DNA from: JAKLDO01 sp035354435
Lineage (GTDB): Bacteria; UBP6; UBA1177
NCBI GenBank assembly: GCA_035354435.1
Contig: DAOQAY010000029.1
Location: forward strand, 1-25,965
Reading direction: 5' to 3'
Length of the DNA: 25,965 nucleotides
Shown here: piece after piece, positions 23,094 to 25,965 of the stretch
How the letters are laid out: each line of letters starts with the position of its first letter
Numbering within the stretch: position 1 is the stretch's first letter
Notes under the pieces: model-generated
Databases searched by the model: none
What the model saw: only the letters and a program-made list of their open reading frames with translations
Told to the model about the DNA's origin: nothing
Program-made: the position numbers and the translations under genes

Positions 23094-24224
23094 TTAGTCG
23101 ATATTGACCGGATCAGGATTGAAAATTGTCGCAGCATTGTCAACAACATAAGCACAATTGCTTCCATCCGGGATTTTAAACTGCTCGAAAAAATTAGCAG
23201 AACCTGTAAACTCATCAGAAGTTGCTTTCAATTGATTTTCAGCACCCATTTCCAGCGAAGCACTTGAAGCTTGTAAAACTTCCTGTTCATCTGTCCAGAT
23301 TATATCGCCACCAGAGGTCTGTCCATCCGCAGCAAACCACCCGTTCTCAAATTTCGAAGATGATTTTTCAACAATATGCACATATCCTGACATTGTTCCG
23401 GCTGTTTTTACATACAATCCTGGAATTCCGTCTTTGTCCCAGTCCTGTACACAAGAATCAGTGCTTTTGCCGGGTAATGTATAACCACCAGGATTTGTAC
23501 CATAACAATTCGGATCTATTGATCGTATCTCCCATGAAACATCCTGCGTAAACCCATATGTACCATCACCATTGTCAACAAGTGTTGATTCCTTAGGAAG
23601 TAGCGGAAGCGCATCAGCAAAACTCTGAGGCATCTGCATTTCAAGAAGATAACTTTTCGTATTGTCTATTTTTATGTTGCATATCTTAGCTTTTATGTGA
23701 ATCAGATTTCCATCCTGTTCCTGAACGATATAAAAATAAGTTCTTGTCCATGCTTCTGCCATATTAATGGTTGCAACTTTTGAAGATGCCGTAAACCACA
23801 TTTTCTGTGCATAATCACCGCATACTTCAGGATAATTTCCAGGATCACAGGTACATTTTGCAGAATCAACCCAGATTCCGTCAGTACAATTCTGATATAA
23901 TTTACCTTTCCCGGTCGAACCGCAGACAGTGGAACCTATTCTTGAATCACCTTCTGTTGTACATGTTTGGGTAATTATTCCATCATCATCAGTCGTCTGA
24001 ATATCGTCAACTTCATCTGGATTTTCGTTGTCTGTTTCTTCTGTCACTTCATTGTCCTGAGCTTCGGTGTCATCAACTGTTTCATCATTTAAAGTTTCAT
24101 TATCAGTTTCTTGATTCTCATCAACATTAACATTGTCGTCATTCTCAACCGTTTTTCCGTTATCTCCGCAGGAAACGAAGATCATCATCGAAAAAGCTGC
24201 AATCACCGCAAATAGTTTTTTCAT
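23094..24224 (-). CDS. Lipoprotein with long acidic linker and Cys-rich module
   Basis: A 376-residue protein. The signal peptide ends FVSC, so Cys19 is probably lipidated. Residues 20-86 are a low-complexity tract of Asp, Glu, Asn and Thr, likely a flexible stalk that could bind Ca2+. A short cysteine module follows (about 87-135; pattern CxxGxxRxGxxxCG, CxxGxW, CxC), similar to modules repeated in surface lipoproteins of myxobacterium-like organisms. The remaining 240 residues are a beta-rich domain I cannot assign. GGGAGC lies just before the ATG. It follows the FadL-like gene by 27 bases on the same strand, so the two probably form an operon and may act together at the outer membrane. Confidence 0.8.
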   Translation of the reverse strand: MKKLFAVIAAFSMMIFVSCGDNGKTVENDDNVNVDENQETDNETLNDETVDDTEAQDNEVTEETDNENPDEVDDIQTTDDDGIITQTCTTEGDSRIGSTVCGSTGKGKLYQNCTDGIWVDSAKCTCDPGNYPEVCGDYAQKMWFTASSKVATINMAEAWTRTYFYIVQEQDGNLIHIKAKICNIKIDNTKSYLLEMQMPQSFADALPLLPKESTLVDNGDGTYGFTQDVSWEIRSIDPNCYGTNPGGYTLPGKSTDSCVQDWDKDGIPGLYVKTAGTMSGYVHIVEKSSSKFENGWFAADGQTSGGDIIWTDEQEVLQASSASLEMGAENQLKATSDEFTGSANFFEQFKIPDGSNCAYVVDNAATIFNPDPVNID

Positions 24225-24251
24225 AATTTGCTCCCTTTAAAAAGAATTATA

Positions 24252-25850
24252 TCAAAAAAATAAACTGAACCATAAACCACCTGAATAAATCTGTCCAGAA
24301 CTTGTATATCCGGGATAACCGGGATTATTTGTCTGGAATCCTTCAGACTCCGCCATAGTTTCACCGTCACAATTTTCATCAGGATTGAATTCATCACAAA
24401 CAGAATCTGGAAATTCATCAACAACCTTCCCGTCCTTACCCAGAGAATTTGCAACACCTTCATCTTTAACAGTCTTGCGCTCTATCATTATCTGAGCCTG
24501 AAAATTGAGACCTGTTTCAAGCTTAACATCTTTTATGTTCCAAGTGTAGCTGAATCCTGCACCTAAACTTATCTTATTATTATCAACATAATTCGTTCTT
24601 CCGGTCTGATCTGGAACCGGTGTCATATAATAACCGAGATCTATGCCGGTTTTTATTGCTTTATACTCAAATGATGTGCCTAAAACAAATTCCCATGAAT
24701 CAGTCCACTTCATCGCATCGACAGTTTCATATTTCCAACCGCCCCGACTTAAAACATTGCCGTCATCGTCTGTAGTTACAATGCTTCTATCCCAGTAAAT
24801 GTTATCTTCCGGGTGCTCATTATATCTATTAATATATTTAGACCATTGTCTCCATATTGCAGTAAAACCGAGACTCCATTTCAAATCAGGAGCTATCTTC
24901 CAGTCTACCAGCGCAATCGAAGGAGCAAGCTGAAGAGGTTTGTAGCTATATGCCGATTCAAGGTTGTTTGTATTTATTTCCGCCTCTTTTTCCCTGTCTA
25001 TATACCAGAATGTTATTTTGTTCTTCACATTAATATCCGTTTTTGTCGGAAGATGCGCTGTGAAACCAATCTGAATAGGACCCCATGGTTTAATAATAAG
25101 TCCAAAATGAGGCATAAACTTTGTTTTTATTGTCGTATCAGCATGAATCTTGTTCTCGTTCTTTCCGGCATCAGGAGTAAAAACAGTTGAATTTATTACA
25201 GCTTCCGCTGTCGCTGTGACACCAACTCCTGCATAAATCCATTTATACCCGCCGGAAAGTGCAAGTGATAAATTAAAAGAACTCATTCTGTCATCATATA
25301 GCTCATAATGCAGTGAGTTTGAAAAATTCGACTCTCTTTCATCAGCAAAAAATGAGTTCTGTTTCATCAGATTTGTTATCGGAATAAGACCGTAAAACCC
25401 TAGAGCGATATAATCTTTCCAGACTGGAAATACCAACCCGAGTGCTCCGTACAGCTCTCCGCTTTTTGCCGACTGACTGCCTCTTTCATCAAGGTCGGCG
25501 GATGGTCTCGTTTTATAAGGCAAATTGGTTTCAAGCGATTCAAGTCCTTCTTGTGTCGCACCGTATATTCCTGTTCCGTCATCAACATTTCCCACAACAT
25601 TTGTAGACTTGTCTTTTTTCATAAGCGAAATATCAAGATTTTGATATGCATAAAAGAAATTCAGTGAAAATCTTCTTTGCATCAATGTTAATAGTGCAGG
25701 ATTGAAATAAGTAACTTCGGCTCCCTGTGCAAAAACTCTTGCACTGTAAGGATTGGTCGTTCCGGGAGCACCTATTGTCTCAGACAATGGAGAAGCGTAT
25801 AATTCCAGACAGAAAACAGCACTCAGAAACAAAAATAGCAACTTTTTCAT
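24252..25850 (-). CDS. FadL/OmpP1/TodX-family outer-membrane transporter
   Basis: About 532 residues. A signal peptide ending ELYA is followed by the N-terminal plug of the FadL family, with the characteristic NPA (EVTYFNPALLTLM), then a beta-barrel of alternating hydrophobic and polar residues with repeated GxxFxxxWxxxLxxG-type strands, ending in an FSLFF terminal strand suited to BAM recognition. Family members let long-chain fatty acids or aromatic hydrocarbons cross the outer membrane; the substrate here is unknown. Extracellular loops are long and Asp/Asn-rich, one near the C-terminus with two cysteines (VCDEFNPDENC). The start is probably the ATG at 25850; the ATG two codons earlier lies too near the weak GGG ribosome site. 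It is the first gene of an operon with the acidic-linker lipoprotein. Confidence 0.88.
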   Translation of the reverse strand: MKKLLFLFLSAVFCLELYASPLSETIGAPGTTNPYSARVFAQGAEVTYFNPALLTLMQRRFSLNFFYAYQNLDISLMKKDKSTNVVGNVDDGTGIYGATQEGLESLETNLPYKTRPSADLDERGSQSAKSGELYGALGLVFPVWKDYIALGFYGLIPITNLMKQNSFFADERESNFSNSLHYELYDDRMSSFNLSLALSGGYKWIYAGVGVTATAEAVINSTVFTPDAGKNENKIHADTTIKTKFMPHFGLIIKPWGPIQIGFTAHLPTKTDINVKNKITFWYIDREKEAEINTNNLESAYSYKPLQLAPSIALVDWKIAPDLKWSLGFTAIWRQWSKYINRYNEHPEDNIYWDRSIVTTDDDGNVLSRGGWKYETVDAMKWTDSWEFVLGTSFEYKAIKTGIDLGYYMTPVPDQTGRTNYVDNNKISLGAGFSYTWNIKDVKLETGLNFQAQIMIERKTVKDEGVANSLGKDGKVVDEFPDSVCDEFNPDENCDGETMAESEGFQTNNPGYPGYTSSGQIYSGGLWFSLFF

Positions 25851-25893
25851 TATCATTTACCCATTGTAATGTAAATAACCAACTTCTTGAATC

Positions 25894-25922
25894 TTATTAC
25901 CAGAAAAACTCACTCCTGTCAA
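25894..25922 (-). promoter_or_regulatory. Putative promoter of the FadL-like operon
   Basis: On the minus strand a perfect TTGACA (25917-25922) lies 17 bases before TAATAA (25894-25899), a weak -10 box. The bases CATCTTGACAG around the -35 box are identical to those around the feoAB -35 box. The leader to the ATG at 25850 would be about 37 bases. Confidence 0.45.
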
Positions 25923-25965
25923 GATGTTAAGTGCTTTTTTTGTACTCAGGTGTCATATGTTTTTT

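Noticed and set aside
1..25965. tRNA, rRNA or riboswitch genes
   Set aside because: Gaps between genes are short and I found no cloverleaf, conserved rRNA segment or recognisable riboswitch core by eye; a covariance-model scan would be decisive.

Overview
The window looks like ordinary chromosome from a Gram-negative (diderm) bacterium of moderate-to-low GC. The evidence is two outer-membrane beta-barrels (BamA/D15-like and FadL-like), several signal peptides or lipoboxes, a BamB/YfgM-like pair, and secreted or surface proteins with long Asp/Glu/Asn-rich tracts. The mix (DUF3857-transglutaminase TPR lipoprotein, MORN lipoprotein, acidic-linker lipoprotein) resembles former deltaproteobacterial or myxococcal lineages or an uncultured candidate phylum; I cannot name a species. 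I see no phage, transposon, CRISPR, rRNA or tRNA gene. No gene-free stretch exceeds 300 bases.

Layout. 58-3262 (minus): a secreted M4/M36-like zinc peptidase followed closely by a CDF metal exporter. 3420-3974 (plus): peptidyl-tRNA hydrolase, divergent from the peptidase across a region with a perfect 16-bp palindrome. 4004-5326 (minus): a lone AT-rich AAA/DUF4143 ATPase of accessory type. 5510-8358 (minus): an HU/IHF-type protein, then a DinG/XPD-type helicase whose N-terminus is a JAMM (RadC/JAB-like) domain. 8445-10345 (minus): a YfgM-like TPR protein coupled to a BamB-like propeller, behind a good sigma70-type promoter. 10443-11810 (minus): a CorA-type transporter with an MgtE-N-like domain fused in front. 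11891-13624: an HD-domain phosphohydrolase and a TtcA-type tRNA thiolase, convergent with abutting stop codons. 13784-19745 (plus): a tight three-gene operon of MORN lipoprotein, 1263-residue TPR/DUF3857/transglutaminase lipoprotein and POTRA-less BamA-like barrel. 19751-19927 (minus): a tiny secreted proline-rich peptide. 19999-22928 (minus): feoA-feoB preceded by an XRE/S24-like regulator lacking the catalytic serine, with an inverted repeat inside the feo promoter spacer. 23094-25850 (minus): a FadL-like porin and an acidic-linker lipoprotein in one operon.

How it fits together. The common themes are envelope biogenesis and metal homeostasis (CDF, CorA-like, FeoAB). The points most worth pursuing are the JAMM-DinG fusion, the MgtE-N/CorA fusion, the MORN/transglutaminase/BamA-like envelope operon, and the operator-bearing feo promoter next to an apparently protease-dead S24-type regulator. 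No single locus is a proven new system. All family assignments come from reading motifs by eye, without database searches.
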